NCBI RefSeq assembly: GCF_003427025.1
Contig: NZ_QVAI01000012.1
Location: forward strand, 1-64,000
Reading direction: 5' to 3'
DNA: 64,000 nt
Source: Jiangella endophytica
GTDB taxonomy: Bacteria > Actinomycetota > Actinomycetes > Jiangellales > Jiangellaceae
The notes beneath the pieces are model-generated. The model saw only the letters and a list, made by a program, of their open reading frames with translations. It was not told the origin of the DNA and did not search any database. The position numbers and the translations under genes are program-made. Positions 27,052 through 37,948 of this stretch are shown piece by piece; the first letter of the stretch is position 1; each line of letters begins with the position of its first letter.

Positions 27052-27633
27052 TCAGCGGGCGGTGCAGCCTGCCAGGTGGTCGTTGACCAGGCCGCACGCC
27101 TGCATGGCCGCGTAGGCCGTGGTGGGGCCGACGAAGACGAAGCCGTGCTTCTTCAGGGCCTTCGCGAGGGCCTTCGACTCGGGGGTGGTGGCGGGGACGT
27201 CGGCCAGGGAGACCGGGGCCGGGCGGTCGGCGGGGGCGAACGACCAGATCAGCCGGTCGAGCGCGCCGTCGCCGTCGGCGTCCTGCAGGGCGACGAGGGC
27301 GCGGGCGTTGGAGATGGCGGCCGCGACCTTGGCGCGGTTGCGGACGATGCCGGTGTCCTGCATGAGCCGCGCCTCGTCGTCGGCGCCGAACGCGGCGACG
27401 GCCGAGGCGTCGAACCCCGCGAACGCCTTGCGGAAGCCGTCGCGCTTGCGCAGGATCGTCAGCCACGACAACCCGGACTGGAACGCTTCGAGCGTGAGCC
27501 GCTCGTACAGAGCGGCGTCGCCGTGGACGGGGCGGCCCCACTCGTCGTCGTGGTAGGCGACGTAGTCGGGGGTGCTCAGGCCCCACGGGCAGCGCGGCCG
27601 GCCGTCGGGGCCCTCGACGAGGTCACTTGCCAT
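27052..27633 (-). CDS. tag: DNA-3-methyladenine glycosylase I
   Basis: The 193-residue enzyme removes 3-methyladenine from alkylated DNA. Conserved elements are RCPWGLSTPDYVAYHDDEWG (zinc Cys15 and His near the N-terminus), LTLEAFQSGLSWLTILRKR (substrate pocket with Glu, Gln, Trp), and the C-terminal VNDHLAGC that provides the remaining zinc His and Cys. The start ATG at 27633 overlaps the 3' end of the ech gene by 11 nt. It is the last gene of a paaX-ech-tag unit. The syntenic position in M. tuberculosis (Rv1210) is also tagA. Confidence 0.94.
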   Translation of the reverse strand: MASDLVEGPDGRPRCPWGLSTPDYVAYHDDEWGRPVHGDAALYERLTLEAFQSGLSWLTILRKRDGFRKAFAGFDASAVAAFGADDEARLMQDTGIVRNRAKVAAAISNARALVALQDADGDGALDRLIWSFAPADRPAPVSLADVPATTPESKALAKALKKHGFVFVGPTTAYAAMQACGLVNDHLAGCTAR

Positions 27634-28408
27634 GGAACACCGCCGGCCGCTTGGCGAGGAACGCCTCGACGGCGGCACGGTGGTCGGCGGAGGCGCCGGT
27701 CCACTGCATCATGTCGGCCTCGTGGTCGAGCGACTCGTCAAGAGAGTGCGTCGCGGAGAACTCGAGGGCGCGCCGCAGCGCCGCGTAGGCCAGCGTCGGG
27801 CCGGCGGCGAACTCGCGGGCCAGTTCCATGGCTCGCGGCAGGACGTCGGAGGCGGGGACGACCTCCGTCGCCAGGCCCAGCGTCAGCGCTTCGCCGGCGG
27901 GCACGGTGCGGGGACGGAACAGCAGCTCGCGCGCCTTCGCCCAGCCGACCAGCCGTGGCAGCGTCCACGACGACCCGGTGTCGGAGGAGAGGCCGATGGC
28001 GGCGAAAGCGAGGTTGAAGCCGGCGGTGTCGGCGACGATGCGCAGGTCGCAGGCGAACGCGTACGACGCGCCGGCGCCGGCCGCGACGCCGTTGACGGCG
28101 GCGATGACCGGCTTCGGCATGGTGAGCAGCGCCTTGACCGTCGGGTTGTAGTGGGCCCGGACCGTGGTGGCCAGGCCGGAGTCGCCGGACGCGAGCGCCT
28201 CGGCGTGCTCCTTGAGGTCCTGGCCGACGCAGAAGGCGCGGCCGGAGCCGGTCAGCACGACCGCGCGCACCGCCTCGTCGGCGGCCGCCGCCAGCACGGC
28301 GTCGCGCAGCGCGACCTTGGTGGCGGTGTCGAGGCTGTTCATGGCCTCGGGCCGGTCGAGCGTGATGACGCCGACGCCGTCGTCGGCCTCGTAACGGACC
28401 AGGCTCAC
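27623..28408 (-). CDS. enoyl-CoA hydratase/isomerase (PaaG-like)
   Basis: The 261-residue crotonase-fold protein has the oxyanion-hole segments GSGRAFCVGQDLKE and VNGVAAGAGASYAFACDLRI. The motif CVGQDLKE with the following HAEAL, and pairing with a PaaX regulator, resemble PaaG/PaaB isomerases of phenylacetate degradation, which act on ring-1,2-epoxyphenylacetyl-CoA. The remaining phenylacetate genes are not in this window, so the exact substrate is open. The GTG start overlaps the paaX stop (GTGA). Catalytic residues cannot be assigned with certainty. Confidence 0.87.
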   Translation of the reverse strand: MSLVRYEADDGVGVITLDRPEAMNSLDTATKVALRDAVLAAAADEAVRAVVLTGSGRAFCVGQDLKEHAEALASGDSGLATTVRAHYNPTVKALLTMPKPVIAAVNGVAAGAGASYAFACDLRIVADTAGFNLAFAAIGLSSDTGSSWTLPRLVGWAKARELLFRPRTVPAGEALTLGLATEVVPASDVLPRAMELAREFAAGPTLAYAALRRALEFSATHSLDESLDHEADMMQWTGASADHRAAVEAFLAKRPAVFHGK

Positions 28409-29211
28409 TGGTCGCCCTCCTTGGTGGTTCCGGCGGACAGGCAGGCGTCGACGAAGCGGCCGGCGGCGGGCTGCAGCCGCGCGGCGTGCTCGTCGAAGTA
28501 GTCGGCGGCGTCGTCGCCGGGCCAGACGGCGGGCAGCAGCTCGCGCGGCAGACCGGGGTCGGTGAACAGGAACTTGCGCCACTCGTGCACCAACCGGCTC
28601 CGCGCGGCGAACGCCTGCTCGTCGGTGGGCCTGGCGGGCAGGGACGCGAGCAGCCCGCGGGCGTCGGACAGCCAGCGCAGGTAGGACCGCCCCACGGCGT
28701 CGAGGTCCCACGCGCGGCGCACCAGTTCGGCGTCGTCGCCCTGGTGCCGGGCGCTGAACCGCTCGGCCCGCAGCTCCTCGGCGTCGAGCAGCGACGCCAG
28801 CTCCGGCGACGGCCTGGCGGCGATCCAGGTGCCGTCGCCGACCGGCGCGTAGCCGAGGTAGGCCAGCCCGTTGCGCAGCCGCTCGCGGGCGGCCCGCTGT
28901 GCCGACCGCTCGGGCACGACGACGTGCCAGCGGCCGTCCCAGTCGCCGCGGCCGTTGGTGCGGTAGATGCGTGCGGCGGCGTCCTCGAGGCGGCGGTCGG
29001 CCCGCTCGGTCAGCTCGTAGCCGGGCGAGCCGTCGATGCGGACCGGGCGCAGCCAGCCCTGCTTGACCATGCGCGACACGGCCGTGCGCACCGCCGGCGC
29101 GGCGACGCCGAGCGGGGCGAGCAGCCGCACCAGCGCGGCGACGCGAGCCTTGCCGCCGCGCGAGCGCACGTGATCGCCATAGAGGTCGAACAAGGCGGAT
29201 CTGGCGTTCAC
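28405..29211 (-). CDS. PaaX-family transcriptional regulator
   Basis: The 268-residue protein has a winged-helix N-terminus (about 1-60, FDLYGDHVRSRGGKARVAALVRLLAPLGV split at the Gly pair, then AVRTAVSRMVKQGWL) and a C-terminal domain with YRTNGRGDWDGRWHVVVP and LVHEWRKFLFTDPGLP, both characteristic of PaaX. PaaX repressors release DNA on binding phenylacetyl-CoA. It is the first gene of a three-gene unit with ech and tag. The GTG at 29211 lies 194 nt from the divergent DUF3117 gene. Confidence 0.9.
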   Translation of the reverse strand: MNARSALFDLYGDHVRSRGGKARVAALVRLLAPLGVAAPAVRTAVSRMVKQGWLRPVRIDGSPGYELTERADRRLEDAAARIYRTNGRGDWDGRWHVVVPERSAQRAARERLRNGLAYLGYAPVGDGTWIAARPSPELASLLDAEELRAERFSARHQGDDAELVRRAWDLDAVGRSYLRWLSDARGLLASLPARPTDEQAFAARSRLVHEWRKFLFTDPGLPRELLPAVWPGDDAADYFDEHAARLQPAAGRFVDACLSAGTTKEGDQ

Positions 29212-29315
29212 AGTCCCCCATCCTGCCAGCCCGCACCGACAGCCACGTCCGCTGATCCGGGATCACCAGGTGAGGACATACCGACCGCGGTCTCCCCGCG
29301 ACGACCAACATGCGG

Positions 29316-29321
29316 GATAAT
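29316..29321 (+). promoter_or_regulatory. candidate -10 for the DUF3117 gene
   Basis: GATAAT lies about 85 nt upstream of the ATG. The -35 region is not recognisable, so this is a weak call. Confidence 0.25.
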
Positions 29322-29405
29322 GACCTCCATCGTGACGCACACGGCTGGTGCTCCCTGGACATCAGGGGGTTTGGGTGTGCGCCTGAAGAAGGAAGGGGTG
29401 CGCGG

Positions 29406-29573
29406 ATGGCGGCGATGAAGCCGCGGACTGGCGATGGGCCGCTCGAGGTCACCAAGGAGGGGCGCGGCATTGTCATGCGCGTCCCGATCGAGGGTGGCGG
29501 TCGTCTGGTCGTCGAGCTCACTGCTGACGAGGCCGGCGCGCTGGGTGATGCGTTGAAGGATGTCGTCGGCTGA
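29406..29573 (+). CDS. DUF3117 family small protein
   Basis: The 55-residue protein (MAAMKPRTGDGPLEVTKEGR, then GIVMRVPIEGGGRLVVELT) matches the highly conserved actinobacterial DUF3117 family almost throughout its length, including the final ALGDALKDVV. The family has a small beta-rich fold and no assigned function. It occupies the same place as Rv1211 in M. tuberculosis, between tag and the following metabolic genes. Upstream it is divergent from paaX. A GC-rich hairpin (29614-29626, GCGCC/GGCGC) lies after the gene. Confidence 0.93.
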   Translation: MAAMKPRTGDGPLEVTKEGRGIVMRVPIEGGGRLVVELTADEAGALGDALKDVVG

Positions 29574-29613
29574 CGTGTCGTTGCCGTGAGCATTGAATAG
29601 GTGCCCTCGTCCG

Positions 29614-29626
29614 GCGCCTGAGGCGC
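29614..29626 (+). terminator. short hairpin after DUF3117 gene
   Basis: GCGCC-TGA-GGCGC can form a 5-bp stem, extendable by the flanking TGCCC and GGGC. It sits between the DUF3117 stop and pepA. Confidence 0.35.
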
Positions 29627-29680
29627 TGGGCGGGGGCATTACTCTGCCCGGAGGACCGGGAGTCAGGACGAGGAGTACGC

Positions 29681-31252
29681 GTGCCAGCTGAGAGCACTGT
29701 TCGCCGCACCGACGTCGTGGTCGATGCCAGACCGCTGCTGGACGCCGAAGCCGGCGTGCTGGCGCTGGCCGTGTGGCCGGACGACGGACCGGCCCCGGCC
29801 GAGCCCGGCGACGGCTCGCCGTGGATCGGTCCCGGCGGCGCGGAGGTCGCCGATGCGCTCGGCCTGGATCTGTTCGCCGCGCTCGAACGCGACCGCGGCA
29901 CCGGCAAGGCCGGCGAGGTCGTGTCGGTTCCGGTGTTCGCCGAGGGCCGCGGCGCCGCCAGCGTCGACGGTGAGGTCGACGTCACGCGGGTGCTGCTGGT
30001 GGGGCTCGGCGACGGGTCCGCGACGGCGTACCGCAGGGCCGGCGCCGCGTTGGCGCGGGCGGCCCGCGGCATCGACCGCCTGGCCTCCGCCGTCACCGCG
30101 ACCGCCGACGACGCCGCCACCCGCGCGTTCGTCGAGGGCGCCGTCCTCGCCACCTACGCGCTGGGCGGCTTCCGGGGCACGCCCGCGCCCGAGGCGAAGC
30201 GGCCGCTCGGCATGCTCGTGCTGACCGGCGACGGCGCACGCGCGGACGTCGTCGACACGGCCGTCGCGGTCGCCGGGGCCAGCTGGATCGCCCGCGACCT
30301 CGCGCAGACCCCGTCGAACGTCAAGGATCCGGAGTGGCTGGCCGAGCAGGCCCGCCGCATCGGCGCGGAACACCGGCTCGACGTCCGGGTGCGCGACGAG
30401 AAGGCGCTGGCCGACGAGGGCTTCGGCGGCATCCTGGCGGTCGGCCAGGGGTCGGAGCGGCCGCCGCGGCTCATCGCGCTGCGCTACGAGCCGCCGAAAG
30501 CCGGCAAGGACACCGCGCACGTCGTGCTCGTCGGCAAGGGCATCACCTACGACACCGGCGGGCTGTCGCTGAAGCCGCGCGAGGGCATGGTCCCGATGAA
30601 GACGGACATGAGCGGCGGCGCCGTCGTCATGGGTGTCCTGTCAGCCGTGCGCGAGCTGGGCGTCGACGTCCGCGTCACCGGGCTGGTGGCGGCAGCCGAG
30701 AACATGCCCGGCGCCAACGCGCAGCGGCCCAGCGACGTCATCCGGCAGTACGACGGCACGACGGTCGAGGTGCTGAACACCGACGCCGAGGGCCGTCTGG
30801 TACTCGCCGACGGCATCGGCTACGCGGTCGCCGAGCTGGAGCCGACGGTCATCGTCGACGTCGCCACGCTCACCGGCGCCGCCACCACGGCGCTCGGCCG
30901 CGGCCACGGCGCGCTGTACGCGTCGTCCGACGAGCTGGCCGCCGCGCTGCGCGAGGCCGGCGAGGCCGCGGGGGAGCGGCTGTGGCGCATGCCGCTGGTC
31001 GACGACTACCGCTTCGGCCTCGACTCCTCGATCGCCGACGTCTCGCACATCGACACCGCGCACCTCGGCGGCGGCTCGATCATGGCCGCGTTGTTCCTGC
31101 AGCGCTTCGTCGGCGACGTGCCGTGGGCGCACCTCGACATCGCCGGTCCGGCCCGCGCCGACTCCGACAAGGTCGAGCGGACCAAGGGCGGGACGGGGTT
31201 CGGCGTGCGAGCGCTGCTGTACTGGCTCGAGGCCGGCGCGCCGGTCGACTGA
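29681..31252 (+). CDS. pepA: leucyl aminopeptidase (M17)
   Basis: The 523-residue cytosolic aminopeptidase has the M17 N-terminal macro-like domain and a C-terminal catalytic domain. VGKGITYDTGGLSLKP (zinc Lys and Asp), KTDMSGGAVV (Asp) and the family signature NTDAEGRLVLAD (Asp, Glu zinc ligands and catalytic Arg) are intact. It hydrolyses N-terminal residues of peptides and can process Cys-Gly-like conjugates. The GTG start has a purine-rich AGGACGAGGAGT upstream. The next gene begins 19 nt after the stop. Confidence 0.95.
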   Translation: MPAESTVRRTDVVVDARPLLDAEAGVLALAVWPDDGPAPAEPGDGSPWIGPGGAEVADALGLDLFAALERDRGTGKAGEVVSVPVFAEGRGAASVDGEVDVTRVLLVGLGDGSATAYRRAGAALARAARGIDRLASAVTATADDAATRAFVEGAVLATYALGGFRGTPAPEAKRPLGMLVLTGDGARADVVDTAVAVAGASWIARDLAQTPSNVKDPEWLAEQARRIGAEHRLDVRVRDEKALADEGFGGILAVGQGSERPPRLIALRYEPPKAGKDTAHVVLVGKGITYDTGGLSLKPREGMVPMKTDMSGGAVVMGVLSAVRELGVDVRVTGLVAAAENMPGANAQRPSDVIRQYDGTTVEVLNTDAEGRLVLADGIGYAVAELEPTVIVDVATLTGAATTALGRGHGALYASSDELAAALREAGEAAGERLWRMPLVDDYRFGLDSSIADVSHIDTAHLGGGSIMAALFLQRFVGDVPWAHLDIAGPARADSDKVERTKGGTGFGVRALLYWLEAGAPVD

Positions 31253-31271
31253 CGATTCTCTGGAGGATCCC

Positions 31272-31613
31272 ATGTACGGACTGAGCGTGCGCTGGTCGCT
31301 GGCCGAGGCGCCCGACGGCGTCGACGCGGCGCTGCGCGACTACGTCCACGGCACGTCGCTGGCCCGGTTCACCGGTATGGACGGCCTGCGGTTCAAGACC
31401 TGGCGCACCCGGCCGGGCGAGTGGTTCGAGGGCACCTACGTGTTCGAGACCGCGGCCGCCCGCGACGCGTTCGCCGCGTCGTTCGCCGAGATCGCCGCGG
31501 AGTCGCCCGGCTCGCAGCTGATCGGGTCGTCGCCGGTGCTGCAGGAGTCGTTCGATGTGGTCGCGGTCGCCGAGGGCGGGGCGGGCTTCGCCGCCGGCCC
31601 CGGTCCGGCCTAG
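31272..31613 (+). CDS. small dimeric alpha/beta-barrel-like protein (YdhR-like)
   Basis: The 113-residue protein reads as one ferredoxin-like alpha/beta domain: GLSVRWSLAE (strand), VHGTSLARFTGMDGLRFKTW and FEGTYVFETAAARDAFAAS. The pattern GLRFKTWRT...GTYVFE resembles the YdhR family of putative monooxygenases in the dimeric alpha/beta-barrel superfamily. No cofactor residues are evident. GGAGG at 31261-31265 supports the ATG. It may be co-transcribed with pepA. The function is unknown. Confidence 0.72.
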   Translation: MYGLSVRWSLAEAPDGVDAALRDYVHGTSLARFTGMDGLRFKTWRTRPGEWFEGTYVFETAAARDAFAASFAEIAAESPGSQLIGSSPVLQESFDVVAVAEGGAGFAAGPGPA

Positions 31614-31617
31614 CAGC

Positions 31618-32484
31618 TCAGGTGGCCCGGCACCGGTCGCGGACCTCGGGGAGGTCGTGAAAGCCGGCCGACCGGTAGGTGGCGACTGCGGCCACGTGGG
31701 AGCTGGGCGTGCAGACGATGGCGCTCGACGACCCCAGCTCCCGCAGCGCGGCCGCCGCGGCGATCGTGATCGCCCGGCCGTAGCCGTGGCCGCGGTGGTC
31801 GCGGTGGACGCCCACCGGCTCGAGCAGCCCTGGTCGCCCGGGTCCCGCCGACCACACGGTCAGCGCCGCCACGGCATCGCCCCGGTCGTCGTACGCGACC
31901 AGGCACCGGGCGTCGGCGTACGGTGCTCCGTCCGCCATCGCGTGCCAGCGCCGCTCGGTGAACGTCGACCCGTCGAACGCGGCTCGTTGCACGGCGGCCC
32001 GCACGTCCGCCAGCTCCGGCCCGATCGTCACGACGCGCACACCCGGATCGTCCACCGGGTCGGTCAGGTCGCGGTGCAGCGGCCGCCACGGTTCGTCGGT
32101 GTCCCAGCCGGCGTCGGCCAGCAGCTCCTGGAGCAGCGCGTCCGCCGGCGCTTCGACGGACGCCTTCCCCTCGGGCAGGACACCGCGTTGCGGCCGGATG
32201 AGGTCGTCGGCCAGCTGCCCCGCCAGCTCCTCGTCGCGCCGGGCGTCGGGCGCGATGGTCATGCGCAGCAGCCTGGACCCGTCCAGCAGCCCGACGGCGA
32301 GGATGCGTCCGTCCCGGCTCCAGGTGCGGATGGCCGCGGCCGTCGCCGCTGCTCCGAACCGCCAGAACCACCCGACGTCGCCCGGGTGCAGTTGTGTCGG
32401 CGCCGCGTCGTCCTGCCACTCCCGCAGCGCGCCCACCGCCGCGCCCAGCTCGTCGATGCGGGGCCTGCCCGTCACGATCGCCAT
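31618..32484 (-). CDS. GNAT N-acetyltransferase
   Basis: The 288-residue protein has a degenerate N-terminal half and a C-terminal GNAT domain (about 145-288) with the acetyl-CoA loop VHRDHRGHGYGRAITIAAA (Q/RxxGxG/A type) and a closing ATYRSAGFHDLPE. Tandem-GNAT proteins of this size include mycothiol synthase, but the mshD signature is not evident. The substrate is unknown. The ATG at 32484 is chosen; a GTG 18 nt upstream is possible. It converges on the YdhR-like gene with 4 nt between stops. Confidence 0.82.
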   Translation of the reverse strand: MAIVTGRPRIDELGAAVGALREWQDDAAPTQLHPGDVGWFWRFGAAATAAAIRTWSRDGRILAVGLLDGSRLLRMTIAPDARRDEELAGQLADDLIRPQRGVLPEGKASVEAPADALLQELLADAGWDTDEPWRPLHRDLTDPVDDPGVRVVTIGPELADVRAAVQRAAFDGSTFTERRWHAMADGAPYADARCLVAYDDRGDAVAALTVWSAGPGRPGLLEPVGVHRDHRGHGYGRAITIAAAAALRELGSSSAIVCTPSSHVAAVATYRSAGFHDLPEVRDRCRAT

Positions 32485-32549
32485 GCCCGGAGTACACACC
32501 ACCGGACCGAGCCCGGCCCACCGATTTTCGGTGTGGCGACCGGCTCGGG

Positions 32550-33146
32550 TCAGAGCAGCCCCTGCTCGCGGAAGATCTTGTCGTAGATCTCGCGGATCAC
32601 CGGTTCCTTGTGCCGGTTGTAGTCCGTGACGATGCCGCCGGACGCGGTGGTGTCGGCGGCGGCGCGCAGCTTGGCGTCGCGGTACCGCGCGAGGTCCTCG
32701 GGGTGCTCGATCAGCCAGTCGCGGAACAACCGCTGGCGGGTCACCTCCGGGCAGCCGGGACCGAAGACGTGCAGGTTGGTGTTCGGGTCGGCGTACTTCA
32801 GCGCGCGGTGCTCGTGCCAGCTCGGCTCGCGGATGACCAGCACGAATCCCGCCGCCTCGAGGTCCGGCAGGTAGGCGGGCTCGTCGGCGGGGTCGGCGAC
32901 CGTGAGGTCGACGTCGATGACCGGCTTGGCCGGCAACTCCGGGACCGAGGTCGAACCGATGTGCTGCAGGCCCAGGACCCGCTCGCCCAGCGCGTCGCGG
33001 ATGCGGGTCGCGACCGCCTCGTAGCGAGCGGGCCAGGCGGGGTCGTAGTCGACGACGTCGATGGGGCGCGTCTCAGGGCGGCCGTGCACCCAGACGTCGT
33101 CGCCGGGGTTGTCGCGATGCTCGGTCAGGTCGTCCGCGGGTGGCAT
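32550..33146 (-). CDS. GrpB family protein (UPF0157)
   Basis: The 198-residue protein carries the GrpB core: VVDYDPAWPARYEAVATRIR, GLQHIGSTSVPELPAKPVIDVDL (nucleotidyltransferase-like GS...DxD arrangement) and LFRDWLIEHPEDLARYRDAK. This places it in the nucleotidyltransferase superfamily, related to proteins of unknown substrate and to dephospho-CoA kinase C-terminal extensions. The Asp pair in IDVDL would bind metal. Transcription looks leaderless, with TAGGGT 6 nt upstream of the ATG. Confidence 0.88.
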   Translation of the reverse strand: MPPADDLTEHRDNPGDDVWVHGRPETRPIDVVDYDPAWPARYEAVATRIRDALGERVLGLQHIGSTSVPELPAKPVIDVDLTVADPADEPAYLPDLEAAGFVLVIREPSWHEHRALKYADPNTNLHVFGPGCPEVTRQRLFRDWLIEHPEDLARYRDAKLRAAADTTASGGIVTDYNRHKEPVIREIYDKIFREQGLL

Positions 33147-33152
33147 CCAGGC

Positions 33153-33158
33153 ACCCTA
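33153..33158 (-). promoter_or_regulatory. -10 hexamer for leaderless GrpB-family gene
   Basis: On the minus strand TAGGGT, then GCCTGG, then ATG. The spacing matches the mshB and dapD promoters. Confidence 0.45.
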
Positions 33159-33168
33159 CGCCCGGGCC

Positions 33169-34029
33169 TCATCGCGCCGTGTGCGCGACGACCTCGGCGA
33201 CGACGGTGTCCCAGACGGCGCGCGGCGGGTATTGGTGTCCCATGCCCTCGAGTGGGACCAGCCGGGCGCCGGGGATCTCGGCGGCCAGCGCCTCGGCGTG
33301 CGGGTAGGGCAGCAGCGGGTCGGTGGTGCCGTGCAGGACCAGCGTCGGCGCGGTGATCTCGGCCAGGCTGGCGCGGTCGAGCTCGCCGTCGACGAGGATC
33401 CAGTGGTTGGTCTGACTGGCGGCGACGTCGGTGGTGCGGTCGTACATGCGGGCCACCGTGGCGCGCACGTGCACCTCGTCGAGCGGGATGTCGCCGCCGA
33501 ACAGCCGCTCGCCATCGACCATCGCCTCCATGGCGGCGTCGCGGTCGGACCAGTCCGGGCCGGGCTCCTCGGAGGCGAACACCTCGGCGAGCTGGGGCGA
33601 CATGGGCGGCAGGTCGGGACGGTCCGGGCTTGCGGGCCCCGCGGGGCTGGTGGACTGCAGCGTCAGCGACAGCACCCGCGCCGGGTACTCCACGCCCAGC
33701 TGCTGCGCGATGCCGCCGCCCATCGACACGCCGTAGAGGTGCGCGGCGGCGACGCCGTAGCCGTCCAGCACCGCCAGGGCGTCGGTCATCAGGTCGGCGC
33801 CCGTGTAGCCGGGTGAGCCGGCCGGGTATGCCGTCGACCGGCCGGTGTCGCGGAAGTCGTAGCGAACGACGAAGCGACCGGCCGCGGCGAGCCGCGAGCA
33901 GAACTCGTCCTCCCAGTAGTCCATGGACGCGGCCGCGCCGCCGATCAGCAGGATCGCCGGGTCGTCCGGCGAGCCGAACGCCTCGGCGCACAGCTGCGCG
34001 TCGCCGGCCGGGATCATCTTCTCCGTCAT
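33169..34029 (-). CDS. alpha/beta hydrolase
   Basis: The 286-residue protein has the alpha/beta-hydrolase fold: nucleophile elbow YGVSMGGGIAQ (Ser near 108), acid LHGTTDPLLPYPHA (Asp) and histidine EGMGHQYPP. An oxyanion loop IGGAAASMDYWED precedes these. The family contains esterases, lipases and haloperoxidase-like enzymes; substrate is unknown. AGGAGAGG upstream fixes the ATG at 34029. It diverges from an HxlR regulator across a perfect inverted repeat, so it is very likely that regulator's target. Confidence 0.87.
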   Translation of the reverse strand: MTEKMIPAGDAQLCAEAFGSPDDPAILLIGGAAASMDYWEDEFCSRLAAAGRFVVRYDFRDTGRSTAYPAGSPGYTGADLMTDALAVLDGYGVAAAHLYGVSMGGGIAQQLGVEYPARVLSLTLQSTSPAGPASPDRPDLPPMSPQLAEVFASEEPGPDWSDRDAAMEAMVDGERLFGGDIPLDEVHVRATVARMYDRTTDVAASQTNHWILVDGELDRASLAEITAPTLVLHGTTDPLLPYPHAEALAAEIPGARLVPLEGMGHQYPPRAVWDTVVAEVVAHTAR

Positions 34030-34046
34030 CGCCCTCTCCTCGCTTG

Positions 34047-34082
34047 CTATGAAAAACGTAGTGAGTGCTATTCTTTTCATAG
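34047..34082. promoter_or_regulatory. putative HxlR operator in a divergent promoter
   Basis: CTATGAAAA (34047-34055) and TTTTCATAG (34074-34082) form a perfect 9-bp inverted repeat with 18 nt between, midway between the hydrolase and HxlR starts. It is strikingly AT-rich against its surroundings, as expected for an operator overlapping promoters on both strands. Confidence 0.65.
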
Positions 34083-34099
34083 TTTCCAAGGAGGCGCAA

Positions 34100-34774
34100 G
34101 TGACCCGGACCTACGGCGAGGGCTGTCCGATCGCCCTCTCGCTCGACATCGTCGGCGAGCGCTGGGCCCTGCTCGTCGTGCGTGAGCTGCGGCTGGGCCC
34201 GCGCCGCTACCGCGACCTGCAGGAGGCGTTGCCCGGCATCACGCCGGCCGTGCTGTCCAAGCGGCTCAAGGAGCTGGAGGAGTACGGCGTGCTGCGCCGG
34301 CGCGAGCTGCCGCCGCCGGTCGCCGCCAGGGTGTACGAGCTGACCGCGTGGGGCGCCGAGCTGGAGCCGGTGTTCCAGTCGCTGGCCCGCTGGGGCGTCC
34401 GGTCGCCGGTGCTGCCGCTGACCGGCGAAGTCAGCGCCGACTCCGTCATGCTCGGCCTGCGCACCTTCTTCGACGGCAACGGCGACGGCGATGGCGAACC
34501 GCGCACGCCGTGGTCGGCGAGCTACGAGGTCGCGCTCGGCCGCGACGTCTACCGGCTGCGGGTCGAGGACGGCCGGCTGACGGAGCTGGCCCGCGGCCCG
34601 GCGGCCGACGCCCCCGACGTCCTGGTGCGAACGACGAAGCCGGCCTGGCAGGCGGTGCTCCACGGCACCGACCCGCTCGACGACGCTGTCGCGGCGGGCC
34701 GGCTCTCCGTCACCGGCGACGTCGCGGCGCTGCGCCGGCTGGTCGCCGCCCGCACCCACCCCACGCCCCGTTGA
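34100..34774 (+). CDS. HxlR-family regulator with SCP2-like C-terminus
   Basis: The 224-residue protein begins with an HxlR winged helix (about 8-100): CPIALSLDIVGERWALLVV, RRYRDLQEALPGITPAVLSKRLKELE. Cys8 is at the usual redox/ligand-sensing place. The C-terminal half (about 125-224, with DVLVRTTKPAWQAVLHG and DAVAAGRLSVTGD) resembles the SCP2 sterol-binding domain found in a subset of HxlR proteins, which may bind a lipid-like effector. AAGGAGG (34087-34093) sets the GTG start at 34100. It probably controls the divergent hydrolase and itself. Confidence 0.88.
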   Translation: MTRTYGEGCPIALSLDIVGERWALLVVRELRLGPRRYRDLQEALPGITPAVLSKRLKELEEYGVLRRRELPPPVAARVYELTAWGAELEPVFQSLARWGVRSPVLPLTGEVSADSVMLGLRTFFDGNGDGDGEPRTPWSASYEVALGRDVYRLRVEDGRLTELARGPAADAPDVLVRTTKPAWQAVLHGTDPLDDAVAAGRLSVTGDVAALRRLVAARTHPTPR

Positions 34775-34835
34775 TCTTGGAGTTGTTCGGCGCTACGGTC
34801 CGGAATGTCCGATAGATGGGCGAACAACTCCAAGA

Positions 34836-34839
<4 letters not shown>
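34771..34839. terminator. 19-bp inverted repeat spanning both stop codons of convergent genes
   Basis: TTGATCTTGGAGTTGTTCG (34771-34789) and its exact complement (34821-34839) flank a 31-nt spacer. The HxlR stop (34772-34774) lies in the left arm and the FdhF-like stop (34836-34838) in the right arm. It probably terminates both transcripts; it may also be a mobile or repetitive palindrome. Confidence 0.72.
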
Positions 34840-37126
<2,287 letters not shown>

Positions 37127-37130
<4 letters not shown>

Positions 37131-37942
37131 GTACCGACGGTAGCGCTCGGCGTGCGCCGATGGGCAGCCCGGAGCGCCCTCGTGACCCGTCCGGCGCCGG
37201 TGCGGACGGCCCGCTCGATGTCCCAGCGCCGCGCCTGGAACTCCGGCGACGGCAGCGAGATGGCGACCGAGCCGATGATGTCGCCACCGGGGGAGCGGAC
37301 CGGCGCCGCCATGCACGACAGCCCGGCCTGCAGTTCGCCGATCTCCAGCGCGACGCTGGCCTCGCGCACGTGCGACAGGTGCCGTTCCAGATGGTCGCGC
37401 CGGACGATCGTGGCACCGGTCAGCGGCGCCAGGCCGGCGGTGTCGAGATAGCCGTGCAGCTGGTCGCGGTCCATGCCGGCCAGCATGACCTTGCCGAACG
37501 CCGTGGCGTGCGCGGACTCGTCGAACCCGACGTCGAGCTGCTGCACCCGGCGGCGCCGCTCGGAGTCGGCGATGTGCGCGATGACGATGCCGGCCTCGCG
37601 GAAGACCGCGTAGTAGGCGGCGGCGTCGGCCTCGACGTGCAGGGCGCGGATCGCCGCCGCGACGTCGTCCTCGACGGCCAGCTGGCGGTGCAGCCCGCGG
37701 TCCAGCCGCCGCACGCCGTAACCCAACGCGTAGCGGTGTTCGCTGGCGAGGTGGACGACGTAGCCGCTGTCGATCAGCGTGCTGAGCAGGTGGTAGGTGG
37801 TGGGGAGGGCGAGGCCGAGCTCGTCGGCGATGCTGCGGGCGGTGACGCCGCGCGGGTCGGCGGCCACGGCCTCCATGACCCGCAGGGCCTTGGCGACCGA
37901 GGCGATGGTTCCCGACGAGGACCGCACCATTGCCCGTCCCAT
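37127..37942 (-). CDS. IclR-family transcriptional regulator
   Basis: The 271-residue protein has an N-terminal winged helix (about 10-75, SVAKALRVMEAVAADPRG and IADELGLALPTTYHLLSTL) and the IclR effector domain (about 85-260, FDESAHATAFGKVMLAGM, LSCMAAPVRSPGGDIIGSVAIS). It presumably senses a carboxylate or aromatic and regulates the surrounding operon. It sits inside the minus-strand unit between the MIP18-like gene (9 nt upstream) and the molybdoenzyme. A TAGGCT hexamer 6 nt upstream of the ATG suggests it also has its own leaderless promoter. A second ATG (MVRSSSG) lies 12 nt inside. Confidence 0.9.
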
Positions 37943-37948
37943 TCGTCC

